DNA from: Euglena gracilis
Lineage: Eukaryota > Euglenida > Euglenophyceae > Euglenales
Direction: 5' to 3'
NCBI GenBank assembly: GCA_039621445.1
Contig: CP154956.1
Span: 96,724,406 to 96,788,405, forward strand
DNA: 64,000 nucleotides
The position numbers and the translations under genes were made by a program. Positions 55,806 through 64,000 of this stretch are shown piece by piece; the first letter of the stretch is position 1, and every line of letters begins with the position of its first letter. A model generated the notes under the pieces. It ran no database searches. It was not told the DNA's origin and saw nothing but the letters and a program-made list of their open reading frames with translations.

Positions 55806-56093
55806 GGCGGCTCACAGGCTCACGCTATGGCTTTTCACGCTTGAGAGGGTTCTCTTTCTTTGTCTGTCCCCGGGGGTGGGCTTTGTCCGGCTGGCCTTAG
55901 TAAAAAGCTTTGACTGGGGGCCAACCACGAAGGAGTGGGTCAGACCGGGTCCAGTCAGGCGGTCAGAGGGAAGGTCAGAGCAGCTCCTCGGCGGCTCACT
56001 TCTCCTCTTGTTGTTCTCGGCGGTGTCGTTCCTCCGACGACTTCCGACGACAGCAACCACGATAGGACAGCAAGTCGAGGTTGAGGATGCCTT

Positions 56094-56103
56094 TCTGCTA
56101 CCA
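56094..56103 (-). other. Primer binding site, initiator tRNA-Met
   Basis: On the minus strand TGGTAGCAGA follows the 5' LTR after two bases (AT). It is complementary to the CTGCTACCA 3' end of animal-type initiator tRNA. Confidence 0.85.
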
Positions 56104-56105
56104 AT

Positions 56106-56516
56106 TGTAAAGCTTTTTGTCCTTCTTCTTCTTCTTCTTGGACTCAGCTTTGTAGGATCTTTTTTGAACTCTCCTTTTTCCTCGAACTTTTGTCCTTCGT
56201 GGCGCTTTTACTTCCAAACCACAAGCATGGAAAACATTTTGTGCCAAAGCTTCAAGGCTCAAGGCCAGCCTGTGAAGAGGTGAGAAATATGTACACCAAA
56301 CGTCATAGTAAGAATGTGCTGGGGAAGTTGGGACGGTTGGTGGGGGGGGGCGTTGGGGAAGGCTCCTTTGTGGAAGGCCCCCCCCCCCCCATGAAGGACA
56401 CATGGGCCAATTGTGAAGTCAGGTTCTTGCACCTTTCTTTTATGAGCAAAGGGGGTCTCTTTCATCCACTGCCCAAGGGAGGTCGGGGGGGGAAGGTAGC
56501 CAAAGCCACCTTTTCA
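56106..56516 (-). repeat. 5' LTR of the chromovirus
   Basis: 411 bp, nearly identical to the 3' LTR; should carry the promoter. Confidence 0.95.
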
Positions 56517-56521
56517 GTGGA
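56517..56521. other. Target site duplication GTGGA, right
   Basis: Matches 48200-48204. Confidence 0.95.
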
Positions 56522-56692
56522 TTTTTCGCCGGGTTGACGGTTTTGGGTGGACCCCCCAGGAAAGCAGCCCCACCGTTCGGGAAAAGACGCTTTTCGGCGG
56601 CGCTCCTGGGGGGGGGGGTTGACCCACCGTTCGGCCCACAAAGGAGTCGTTATAGCTTCTGGGAAGCTTTTTGGGAAGGGGAGTGTGTCCGC
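56522..56692. other. Spacer between chromovirus and leader repeat B
   Basis: 171 bases with CCACCGTTCGG twice and a G11 run; continuous with 48199 before the insertion. No gene seen. Confidence 0.6.
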
Positions 56693-57017
56693 AGCCTTTG
56701 AGGTGCTGAGTGCAGTGGATATCACTGAGTAGTGCGCTGACATGCCAAGACTGGGAGTTAAGGCTTACCCTGCGAGTTAGTTAGTTAGTTAGGAACTCCC
56801 ATCTGTGTATTATTTCTGTACAGTGGCAATCAGCGTACTCCTTTGTCATGTTTGCCTGTCTAACTGATTTTGGCTTGCTCTGCCCTCTGGTGTAACTTTG
56901 TAATTTGAAGTGAGCTCCGCAGCAAGATGAGGAAAAAGTCAAGGGACAGGAGGGCTGAAGTCCAAGAAAAAGAATGGAGGCCCCCCAGGGGGAAATTACC
57001 ACACCCCCTTTTCACAA
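56693..57017 (+). repeat. Leader repeat B
   Basis: Second copy of 46082-46404, with four AGTT units at 56776-56792 not seen in copy A. It ends inside the next ORF. Without the chromovirus the two copies would be about 2.3 kb apart in the same direction. Confidence 0.85.
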
Positions 57018-57562
57018 GATTAAGTAGGGAAACGACACTCAGAAATGCAAAAACTGCTGACGGATTGTCAGCAGAATTTTCAGAGTGTTTCTTCCCAGGT
57101 AGGCTGGTGGAGGAATTAAGGCAGGGACTTACAAAAGTTGGGGGGAACACTTTCGAGCTGCGGAACGTGTTGCAGGATTTACAAAAAATGGACCCGTACC
57201 CCCAACTGCAGAACCGAGAGGGGTTTTGCAGAAAGTTTATGACATGTGGTGGCTGCGGCAGGACAGCCAGCAGCGCCTACACCCAGGAGCTGCCCCAGCC
57301 TGGGAAGCAGCTGGCCCAGCAGCCCGTCGTCCAGCTAGCCCAGCAGCCTGGCCAGCCAGCAGGCCAGCCGCAGCCTGCTCACGGGCTGCCAATGGGGCTC
57401 AGCCTGCCGTCGGCTGGACAGCAGAAGCCCCTGGGGCGGCCTCAGTCCAGCTCATTGGCCAGCACGGTGCCAAGTGCTGAGCCAGGTTTTTCAGATCCGA
57501 TTATTTCTCATTATAAATCTGCGGTTTCAAACATTTCCCCTCCCTTAGTTATTAAGGGGTGA
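56927..57562 (+). CDS. ORF with shared N-terminus and Gln/Pro-rich C-terminus, unknown function
   Basis: 211 codons from ATG 56927. Residues 1-30 match the 46314 ORF. The middle reads FFPGRLVEELRQGLTKVGGN and REGFCRKFMTCGGCGRTASS; the end is rich in Gln, Pro and Ala. It closes with UGA 57560, and the same frame is open to 57862. Perhaps a gag-like first ORF. Unrecognised. Confidence 0.5.
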   Translation: MRKKSRDRRAEVQEKEWRPPRGKLPHPLFTRLSRETTLRNAKTADGLSAEFSECFFPGRLVEELRQGLTKVGGNTFELRNVLQDLQKMDPYPQLQNREGFCRKFMTCGGCGRTASSAYTQELPQPGKQLAQQPVVQLAQQPGQPAGQPQPAHGLPMGLSLPSAGQQKPLGRPQSSSLASTVPSAEPGFSDPIISHYKSAVSNISPPLVIKG

Positions 57563-57577
57563 TTTGTTTTGGAGGAA

Positions 57578-57862
57578 ATGCAAGACACGGCAGTTGTTTC
57601 TTCTGTTTCATTGTGTGTCCCCCCACGTGTTTCTGCGCGCACTGCTTTCTTGATTAGGCCCATCGGGACAGGGGGAGCAGCAGCCAACGCAGGTAACGGG
57701 TTCGGTCTTCCTTTTATCGGTGACCCAGTAGCTTTTGAAATTTTGCAGGGAGGTGATAAGCCCTATTTTGATGAATCGGGCAGCATTTCCTGGCAAGATT
57801 TTGAAGTAGATTGGAATCTTTACTGGGACAGGTTGACATCAGGCAAACCGTATTCTGATTAG
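57578..57862 (+). CDS. Small ORF in the same frame after the UGA
   Basis: 94 codons from ATG 57578, 15 bases after the preceding UGA; GGAGGAA stands directly before the ATG. It contains NGFGLPFIGDPVAFEILQGG and ISWQDFEVDWNLYWDRL, an acidic, aromatic-rich piece. It ends with tandem TAG TAA. Function unknown; it could be the continuation of the 56927 protein. Confidence 0.5.
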   Translation: MQDTAVVSSVSLCVPPRVSARTAFLIRPIGTGGAAANAGNGFGLPFIGDPVAFEILQGGDKPYFDESGSISWQDFEVDWNLYWDRLTSGKPYSD

Positions 57863-57868
57863 TAAAAG

Positions 57869-58156
57869 ATGCAGGTTTTTGAGGCGTGTTTAGGACCCAG
57901 ATCAAGGGAGGAAATCGGGATCTATCGGCTGAATGTAGCTAAATTTAGTTACCCCACCATATTAGCCCAAGTCCAGAACCGTTATGCCTCGAGTAAGGGG
58001 CTGACGGCTCGGAAAATACAGCAGGCGGTAACCATGATTAACGAAGGAAAAATTACCCGGGCTGACCTGCCAAATTTTTGGATTAAATTTTGCAGTGCCT
58101 GCACCATGTTAAGAATTCCACGGCCGGGGAGGCTCGGCGACTATTTTTGGAAATAA
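57869..58156 (+). CDS. Small ORF, same frame
   Basis: 95 codons from ATG 57869, six bases after the TAG that closes the previous ORF. It reads LNVAKFSYPTILAQVQNRYA, LTARKIQQAVTMINEGKITR and ADLPNFWIKFCSACTML. It looks like a folded helical protein of no family I know. TAA follows. Confidence 0.5.
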   Translation: MQVFEACLGPRSREEIGIYRLNVAKFSYPTILAQVQNRYASSKGLTARKIQQAVTMINEGKITRADLPNFWIKFCSACTMLRIPRPGRLGDYFWK

Positions 58157-58199
58157 TTCCTCTTTTTTTTAAGCAAGTTTTGCATAGAAGACGAGGATA

Positions 58200-58710
58200 A
58201 CCGAACCCGTAAACAACCCATCGTCAGGCTCACAGGGATACCAAATCCCACGGTGGATGGGATTAGAAGGATTGAGAGCCAGATCACTGGGGGGATTGAT
58301 CCACAAAAAATTGTTATCAAAAAAAACTGGTGCCAGTTGCCTTATTTTTTTTCAGTTCTGCGGAGGAGGCACCGAAATTAACAGCCGCAAATGGAAGGAA
58401 ATTGCAGGGAATGAAACGTTTCCTCAACGCCGAATTGATGAAACAACTAATGACCGTTGAGGAAGTGTTTGCTTTTGCCGAGGGCAGGTTAGCTCTTCGG
58501 GAAAAGCAAGATTTGGCTTTAAATCAGCACCGTTTTGCAAGACCATTCACCAAATCGACAACCAAACGCTCAGGGAAAATACAGGCGCTGGAAGAATGCC
58601 AGACCCCCCCCCGGTGTCCCCAACATCCATGCCAGTACCAGCAGCTTGGGGGCAGGGTCACACCTCAACGTCTGTTGGCGGCCCGTCTGGCACAGAGGTG
58701 GCCGACGTAG
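58200..58710 (+). pseudogene. Coding-like stretch with frame changes
   Basis: One frame reads RKQPIVRLTGIPNPTVDGIR, RIESQITGGIDPQKIVIKK and NWCQLPYFF. After the T8 run near 58350 another continues EEAPKLTAANGRKLQGMKRF, LNAELMKQLMTVEEVFAFAE and GRLALREKQDLALNQHRF, to TAG 58708. The second part resembles a coiled structural protein. Probably a decayed ORF of the same set as 56927-58156. Confidence 0.4.
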
Positions 58711-59138
58711 CCGGTCACAGCCAAAATTAGGAAGAGCGAAGCCTAATTCATTCTACAAAAATGCCTCCTATCTTTGTAGGTGGCAACAAAGCTGAATACC
58801 TTGTCTCATTCGTCTTGGAAGACTTTGTTTTGATGTGTTTGATTGGTTTTCACTGGTGGAAGTTCCGACGGAAGGATTACAAAAGTTTGGGAATTTGAAG
58901 CTCAAAACTGGGAATTCAAAGGGAATTCAGTGAAAAGTGACACTCAGGAAACTCTTTTTTTTTCTTCCATAGGTGAAGAGAGGGAGCCTGCAGTGAAAAA
59001 CAGAACAGTTAGAGAGCGGTTTGCGCCCTTTTGATGCTGAATTAGCGCAATGGTTCGCTATATACAACAGCAGTAACAGCGGAACCACAGGCAGCAGGCA
59101 CAGCAGATCTACAGGGCCAGGGCAGGGATCAACCAAGG
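58711..59138. other. Spacer before the second Ty3-like gag
   Basis: No ORF or clear LTR boundary was found. The 5' LTR of the following element was not identified in the window. Confidence 0.5.
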
Positions 59139-59210
59139 GTGAAATCAGCCGAGCACCAGTGGCCCCCCCAGCCCCGTGGGTTTCCCACAGGAGGGGAGTT
59201 CACGGGGGCA

Positions 59211-60707
59211 ATGGACCCTTTCGCCTGGGCCCCTGAGGCTGGGGCAGCATCGTGCAGCGCTGCCCCTCTGGCCTTTGGGTCCCAGGACACGGGAGCCTGG
59301 GTCCGGGGGGTCCAGGCAGCTCCGGTCCACGTGGCGCCAGCAGCCCCCAGCCCAGCAGCCAGCATGTTTTTGGGGCCGCTGGCGACACTCCTCACCAAAG
59401 ACCTTGTAAAACCAGAGCTGAAAGGGGATTTTCATGATTTTTCAGTAAAATTTCAGCTTTACATGCAGCAGGTTTCCATGGGACAGCCAGTGGGGGAGGA
59501 ATTTAAAATGCTTGTTCTGACCGGCTGCCTGGACCACAGCAGCCGGCTGGAACTCCAGCGGCGACAGGAGATGGGGGAACGGGTCAGGCTCCAGGATTTC
59601 TGGAACTGGCTGGCCCAGAAATACGGCGGTGACATCCAGGCCTCGCTGCATGAGCAGCTCAGGGCCCTCAGGCATGCAAACACGGGCAAATTAACCCTCC
59701 CAGCGTGGCGTGAATATGAAAGCCAGTTTAAAATAATTTTCTGCCGGATGGAAAACCCCTCTGAGGAGGAAGCACAGGCCCTGGTTTTACAGCAGCTCCC
59801 AGATTCCATGCGAAGGGCAATAATCAGGGAGCAGACCCGAAAAAATCAGGATGCGCCCACAGTGCGGCTGTGGCACATCCCTGGGTTGACGGCGGAAAAG
59901 GCAACACAACTCGCCCAGGAGGCTGTGGGGGAAGGAGAGCCGGTGACAGTCAGGGCACACCGGGACTCCTTTCTCATCAAGCTCTACAGCCGGCGGGCGC
60001 TGGAGAGGTTGATGATGAGGAACGGGGCCACGCTGCAGGGGGGCAATACAGTGAAAATCACCCCCCACGAAACAAAGCTGGGACTGGAGGAGGTTTTTCG
60101 ACACGCTGAAAATGAGCTGCGGTGCCAGGAACGGTCTGACAGCTACGGCCGTTCCTGGGGGGGACGGGGGGTCCCAGCCCACCAGGAAGACCACTGGGCT
60201 GGGGGCCTCGACAATTTTTCAGTCTCTGAGGTAAAATCCCAGGAAGCCAGGCCAGCCCAGCCCCAGAAAACGGTTTCACAGCCAGCTGAGGGAGGAGCAA
60301 AGGCAGGACCCCCCAAAGGCCCTGAGGGGCCTCAGGACAGGCAATCACGGCACCGGGGCGGGTCTCCTGGAAAGGGACGGGAGGGACGCAGGTCACCCAG
60401 CCCGGGGCAAAAGGGGAAGGGGTTCGGCAAGGGAGCTGGCAAGGGCGGCCCAGATTTTCGCCCAGCGAGGTCCCCAACCCCCCACCCAGCCACCAACAGG
60501 GAACAAACCCCCCCGAGGAGCCCCCGGAGTGGCCTCTCGGTGGACCAACCCTGCAGCCAGTGCGGGGACACAGATCACTGGTCTCGAGAATGCCCTGGAA
60601 AAAAATGTTATGAGTGTGGGAAAACAGGACATCTGGCACGATATTGCTGGTGGAGAAAGGGAAAGGGGAAGGGGACTTCCACACCCCCACGGCGGGGGAG
60701 TGCCTGA
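59211..60707 (+). CDS. Ty3-like gag with two CCHC zinc knuckles
   Basis: About 498 codons from ATG 59211; the frame is open from 59139. Ala/Pro-rich N-terminus, then a capsid-like region: KPELKGDFHDFSVKFQLYMQ, LTGCLDHSSRLELQRRQEMG and TLPAWREYESQFKIIFCRME. Then a Pro/Gly/Lys-rich spacer and two knuckles, CSQCGDTDHWSRECPG and CYECGKTGHLARYC. It ends PPRRGSA-UGA at 60705. The same frame continues open into pol, so pol may be made by readthrough. Confidence 0.9.
   Translation: MDPFAWAPEAGAASCSAAPLAFGSQDTGAWVRGVQAAPVHVAPAAPSPAASMFLGPLATLLTKDLVKPELKGDFHDFSVKFQLYMQQVSMGQPVGEEFKMLVLTGCLDHSSRLELQRRQEMGERVRLQDFWNWLAQKYGGDIQASLHEQLRALRHANTGKLTLPAWREYESQFKIIFCRMENPSEEEAQALVLQQLPDSMRRAIIREQTRKNQDAPTVRLWHIPGLTAEKATQLAQEAVGEGEPVTVRAHRDSFLIKLYSRRALERLMMRNGATLQGGNTVKITPHETKLGLEEVFRHAENELRCQERSDSYGRSWGGRGVPAHQEDHWAGGLDNFSVSEVKSQEARPAQPQKTVSQPAEGGAKAGPPKGPEGPQDRQSRHRGGSPGKGREGRRSPSPGQKGKGFGKGAGKGGPDFRPARSPTPHPATNREQTPPRSPRSGLSVDQPCSQCGDTDHWSRECPGKKCYECGKTGHLARYCWWRKGKGKGTSTPPRRGSA
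60705..60707 (+). other. In-frame UGA between gag and pol
   Basis: The context is GCC UGA AAA AGC. Gag upstream and at least 1,097 codons downstream share one frame. Stop-codon suppression between gag and pol is established for gammaretroviruses; for this element it is inferred. Confidence 0.8.
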
Positions 60708-63700
60708 AAAAGCGGGGGCCAGAAGGGAGGGGACGGGGGCCCAGGGTACCCCCAGCACGGCCCTCGGAAGGGGGGTAAGGAACAGGCTCATGGAGAGGGT
60801 TGGGTTTTGGTCAAGGGAAGGTCCAAAGGCAGATCCGGACCTGAACCTGCACGGTCCCCCCAGCCCCCCCTGACTGAGACACGAAAAGGGACTGGGGGGG
60901 GCCAGCAGGCCCTCTCATTCGACTCTGCCAACCCCTGGTCTGCGCTTTTCACCAGTGAGGGCAGTCCAGGGGGAGGCTCGGGTCAGAATTCAGGCAGGGG
61001 ACAAAGGGGGAAGGGACACAAGGCGGCTGGCCTTCCGCAGCAGGCCGCCCAGGGGTCTTTGGGTTCCAGCACACCCAGTCTACCGCAGATCACAACACCA
61101 GGAAGGGAGGGGAAAAACACAAAACAAAAAAATGAAAAAGAAAAAAACAAAACGCTCTCACAGGCATCAATCAGGGAGGCAGCGAGGGAGGTCATCAACG
61201 TTCCCCAAACCAGCAAAGGCACGGATGAAACCGCCCCCAGCACGGAAAGGGATTCAGGTTTTTCGATTCGCCAGGTGAGGTGCGTCAGGGCCGCACCTTC
61301 CACCTCAGCCCCCACACCACAGCCAGCCCCAGCACCACTCCCAGCCCGTTCCTCAGGGTTTGGGAGGTCGCCCTCCCGGTGGATCTCCCAGGACTACCAC
61401 GTCCGGGAGGAGTACGTCAGGGACGTACTCCGCCGCCTGGGGGTCCAGCCGGAGGTCGACGCTTTTTCTGCCAAAGAAAACCGCAGGTTTGTCCGCTGGT
61501 GGGGGCCAGGGAGTGGGGAAGGGGAAGATGCCTTCAAGCAGGACTGGGGCAGGGAGGTTTTGTGGATCAACCCACCTTATAAAAAAATACAGGAGGTTCT
61601 CGAAAAAATCAGGAGGGATCAAGCCCATGCCATCCTGGTGATCCCCAGGTGGCCGGGGCGGCGTTGGTACAAGGAGGCCAGGGGCTTGGCAGTGCGCCAA
61701 GTCACGTTCCCTCAGGGAACACGATTTTTCGGCAGAGGGGAGGAGTTGTGCCGGGGGACCAAGTGGCCCATCACAGCCTTTTTGCTGTGCGGGCAACCAG
61801 ACCGGTGCACGCTGGAGGAGGTGACACGAAGGGGGAGGGAGAAAAAAACCAGGTTCGGGACACATTTTTCAGGGCCACCCCCAGGGACAGGGGGGGCCAC
61901 AGGGGAGGTCAAGCCGGCACACCTGGGGCAGGTGGGGAGAGCGGACCAGCCCAGGCGGATGCTGGACCTGTTCTGCGGGACAGGTTCAGTAGGGGACGTC
62001 TACCGCAGCCTGGGTTACCAGGTTACGTCGGTGGACGTGGACCCCAGGTGGCGGCCAGACATTTGTGTTGACGTGCTGAAATGGAATTTTAAAAAACAGT
62101 TCCAGCCTGGGGATTTTGAGGTGGTGGTGTGCGGGGTCCCCTGCACCGAATTCAGCCTGGCGCTGACTACCAGGGAACGAGATTTAAAATTGGCTGATCG
62201 GCTGGTGCAGCGGGCCCTGGCCATCATCAGATACCTCCGCCCACGGCGGTGGTGGTTGGAAAACCCCCGGTACGGTTACCTGCGGACCCGCAGGTACATG
62301 GCAGGGATCCCACACGTGGACGTGGATTACTGCCAGTACGCTGACTGGGGCTACCAGAAGCCCACCAGGATATGGGGCAGCCCCCATGTCTTGGGTCTCC
62401 GGCCACGGGTGTGTGACGGCCGGACCTGTCCCAACCTGGAGAGCCTGGTACCTGAAGGGGGACGGAAGGGACGGCACAAAATTCGGCTCAGCAGTAAACA
62501 CCAAAACCTGCCCAGGCACCTGAAATATCGGATCCCAGAGGCATTGGTCCGTGACCTGGCCACAGCACTGGCACCGGAGGCCCAGGCTCCTGTGTCTCCG
62601 GGGCCAGAGGGAGCCCAACGCGGGGTGCCCTCGGTCCTGCTCCATGAGGTGGGGCAGGGTGCAAGGGATCGGCAGCTGCTGATGCGGGTGCAGGCCAGGG
62701 GGCCAGACGGACAGTCCCACTTCAACAACGCCCTCATTGACACAGTGGCAGAGGTGAACCTGGTCCGAAGAGGCAAGCTACCCAGCACATACCTCCTGCC
62801 TGCCCCCAAGCCCCTGTCCCTGGTGACGGCCAGTGGCGCCAAGATGGAAGGGGGGGAACGTGAGGCAACCCTAGACCTGGTCCTCCGGCGGGAGGGGGGG
62901 GGCCCGGGTCAGGGGGAGGGGGCCCTGTGGACGGCCCCAGCCTCCTTCTATGAGGCTGACATCCACGTGGAGGCCATCGTCGGCTTCCCGTGGCTGGAGG
63001 AAAACCAGCTCGGGGTGTTTCCACACCTCCAGGCCTTGGCATTGAGGGGAGAGCAGGTGGTCCTCCTTCGGGGACATGATGCGGAGGGTGAGCAAGTTCA
63101 GCCAGCAGCCCACAGAAAGGCACAAAAGCGAGTGAGATACCTGAAAATGGTGGAAAAAGTCAGAGCACTGCGGCTTGCTTTGCCAGAGGCAGCCCTGGGG
63201 GAGGACACCGAGGAGCCTGAGTGGGAGGAAAACCCCCTGCACGAGGATGAGGCGACCCAGGAGACAGTGGCCAAGGAACTCCTGCGGGCAGCCCGGGAGG
63301 TCGAAGCACGGGCAGCCCAAGGGGTCATCCTTGTTCCTGAAGGGGAACAGGTGACCAGCCAGCGGGCTGAGGAGCTCCGGGCAGCCCTCCGGAGGGACTT
63401 CGAGGGGGAGGTTCTCCGAGACAGGATTTGGGGGGAAAGAATCGTTCGGGGGCCCCTGGGGGAAGGGAAAATCGAATTAAAACCGGGATCTGTGGCAAAG
63501 AAACAGAGGCCCATCCACCTGACGGGGGAGAGGCACAGGGCCTTGTGTGACCTAGTGGATGAGTGGGTTCGGGACAAGAAGGTGAAGGAGGGGGTGCCAA
63601 GTGCCTGGAGCAGCCCCACATTCGTGGTGGCCAAGAAACAGGGGAAGTGGTGTGGGGTTGTGGATTTCCGGGCATTAAACGAGGCCACGGTGACAGATGC

Positions 63701-64000
63701 GTACCCCCTCCCCAGGATCGAGGACATCCTGGTGAACCAGGGACGGAGGTACCTGTTCTCCGTCCTTGATCTCAAGGATGCCTTCCATCAGGTGCCCCTA
63801 CACGAAGACTCACGCCCATACACCTGCTGCAGCACCCCCCGGGGGTCCAAGCAGTGGTGTGTGGTCGTGATGGGCCTGAAAAATGGAGTGGCCATTTTTC
63901 AGCGGGTGATCGACTACTCGCTGAGGGATGTGGCTGATGTCGCCAACCCATATGTTGACGACATCATCGTGGGGACAGAGTGGTGTGGCACGGAGGAAGC
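60708..64000 (+). CDS. Ty3-like pol with tandem Dam-like and C5-cytosine methyltransferases, protease and RT (runs off window)
   Basis: 1,097 codons without a stop to the window edge; numbering is from the codon after the UGA. Codons about 1-220 are a Gly/Ser/Lys-rich linker. About 224-370 is a Dam-type N6-adenine methyltransferase fold (VDAFSAKENRRFVRWWG, QDWGREVLWINPPY with NPPY at 288-291, LVIPRWPGRRWY). About 418-620 is a C5-cytosine methyltransferase: DLFCGTGSVG (motif I), VTSVDVD, CGVPCTEFS with the catalytic Cys at 479 (motif IV), WLENPRYGYLR (motif VI), KPTRIWG, YRIPEALVRDLATAL. About 670-790 is retropepsin-like (ALIDTVAEVNLVRRG ... VEAIVGFPWLEENQLGVFPH). RT from about 930 has VVDFRALNEAT, LFSVLDLKDAFHQVPL, GLKNGVAIFQR and PYVDDIIVG. 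RNase H and integrase lie beyond the window. Confidence 0.92.
61377..61818 (+). other. Dam-like N6-adenine methyltransferase domain in pol
   Basis: NPPY at 61569-61580 is preceded by DW and followed by LVIPRWP---W, as in the phage-type Dam family. It has the same motif order as the domain in the neighbouring chromovirus. Whether it methylates or is a structural relic cannot be told from sequence. Confidence 0.8.
61959..62570 (+). other. C5-cytosine DNA methyltransferase domain in pol
   Basis: SAM-binding MLDLFCGTGSVGDVYRSLGY at 61959; catalytic Pro-Cys at 62139-62144; ENP at 62259-62267; K-x-TRIWG near 62365. ENP in place of ENV and PCTEFS in place of PCQ-S are as in phage-like and retroelement DNMTs. 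All core catalytic residues are kept. Confidence 0.88.
62721..63046 (+). other. Retropepsin-like domain with DTV at the active site
   Basis: NNALIDTVAEVNLVRRG aligns with the usual ALIDTGAEVNLI; the Gly after Asp-Thr is Val (GTG at 62745-62747). Downstream, LVTASGAK, then VEAIVGFPWLEENQLGVFPH, is normal. The change may weaken or abolish protease activity. Confidence 0.75.

Larger units (their letters stand above)
48205..56516 (-). mobile_element. Ty3/gypsy chromovirus, full length, with 5-bp target duplication
   Basis: LTRs 48205-48611 (407 bp) and 56106-56516 (411 bp) start TGTAAAGC and end TTTTCA. They differ by two to three substitutions, one CTT unit and G/C-run lengths. GTGGA is duplicated at 48200-48204 and 56517-56521. 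The primer site complementary to initiator tRNA-Met lies at 56094-56103 and a polypurine tract at 48612-48621. Order on the minus strand: gag, protease, Dam-like domain, RT, RNase H, integrase, chromodomain. The near-identical LTRs show a recent insertion, yet pol is spread over several frames. Confidence 0.95.

Noticed and set aside
46082-57017. Leader repeats A and B as the two LTRs of one element
   Set aside because: Both include a translated ORF start and lack TG...CA ends, a primer site and a target duplication; separate family members fit better, though not proven.
57562-57580. Bacterial operon because of GGAGGAA before an ATG
   Set aside because: Neighbouring genes are spliced and the surroundings are retroelements; the purine match is probably chance.
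54768-60707. Genome-wide UGA reassignment
   Set aside because: Only three element-borne cases; no host exon here shows UGA at a conserved residue, and the exonuclease gene probably ends with UGA. Kept as a finding to test, not as a conclusion.

Overview
This is nuclear DNA of a eukaryote, most likely a microalga or other protist with long introns. The evidence is a spliced Integrator-subunit gene with GT-AG introns, interstitial TTAGGG repeats, a chromovirus, a DIRS-like reverse transcriptase and a second Ty3-like element carrying DNA methyltransferase domains. Methyltransferase-bearing retrotransposons are known from dinoflagellates and charophytes. I cannot name the species. Coding exons are GC-rich. 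The introns are full of G/C homopolymers, CA and CACACC arrays and small inverted-repeat elements.

Layout. 1-1240 is a (TTCGGG)n array that runs directly into an exon, so it looks intronic and not telomeric. From about 1247 to 25283 (+) runs one split gene for Integrator complex subunit 3 (INTS3); its 5' exons lie left of the window. Many exon-intron phases close, which supports the model. Its introns hold a 549-bp G-tract, CACACC/CA arrays and a 3.08-kb inverted-repeat element with about a dozen palindromic motifs. From about 27.6 to 38.2 kb, possibly 39.0 kb, (+) lies a second split gene for an EXD-type DEDDy 3'-5' exonuclease with a Cys-rich C-terminus.

39.7-64 kb is a nest of retroelements. 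39.7-44.4 kb holds repeated leader copies and a frameshifted DIRS-like RT that ends 60 bp before a TTAGGG patch. 45.7-48.2 kb has a coding-like fragment and an ORF with 45-bp repeats. 48205-56516 (-) is a structurally complete chromovirus (407- and 411-bp LTRs, 5-bp duplication GTGGA, initiator-Met primer site, polypurine tract, gag, protease, RT, RNase H, integrase, chromodomain). It has an extra Dam-like NPPF domain between protease and RT. 56.7 kb to the right edge (+) holds small same-frame ORFs, then a second Ty3-like element: a gag with two zinc knuckles, an in-frame UGA, and a pol frame open to the window end.

The most unusual system is that second pol. In one continuous frame after the UGA it encodes a Dam-like N6-adenine methyltransferase fold (NPPY), then a C5-cytosine methyltransferase (DLFCGTG, GVPC, ENP), a retropepsin-like domain with DTV in place of DTG, and a Ty3-type RT (YVDD). 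In the neighbouring chromovirus a UGA sits exactly where the second zinc-knuckle cysteine of gag should be. Two unrelated elements side by side thus have methylase-like modules ahead of RT and UGA interruptions in their main frame.
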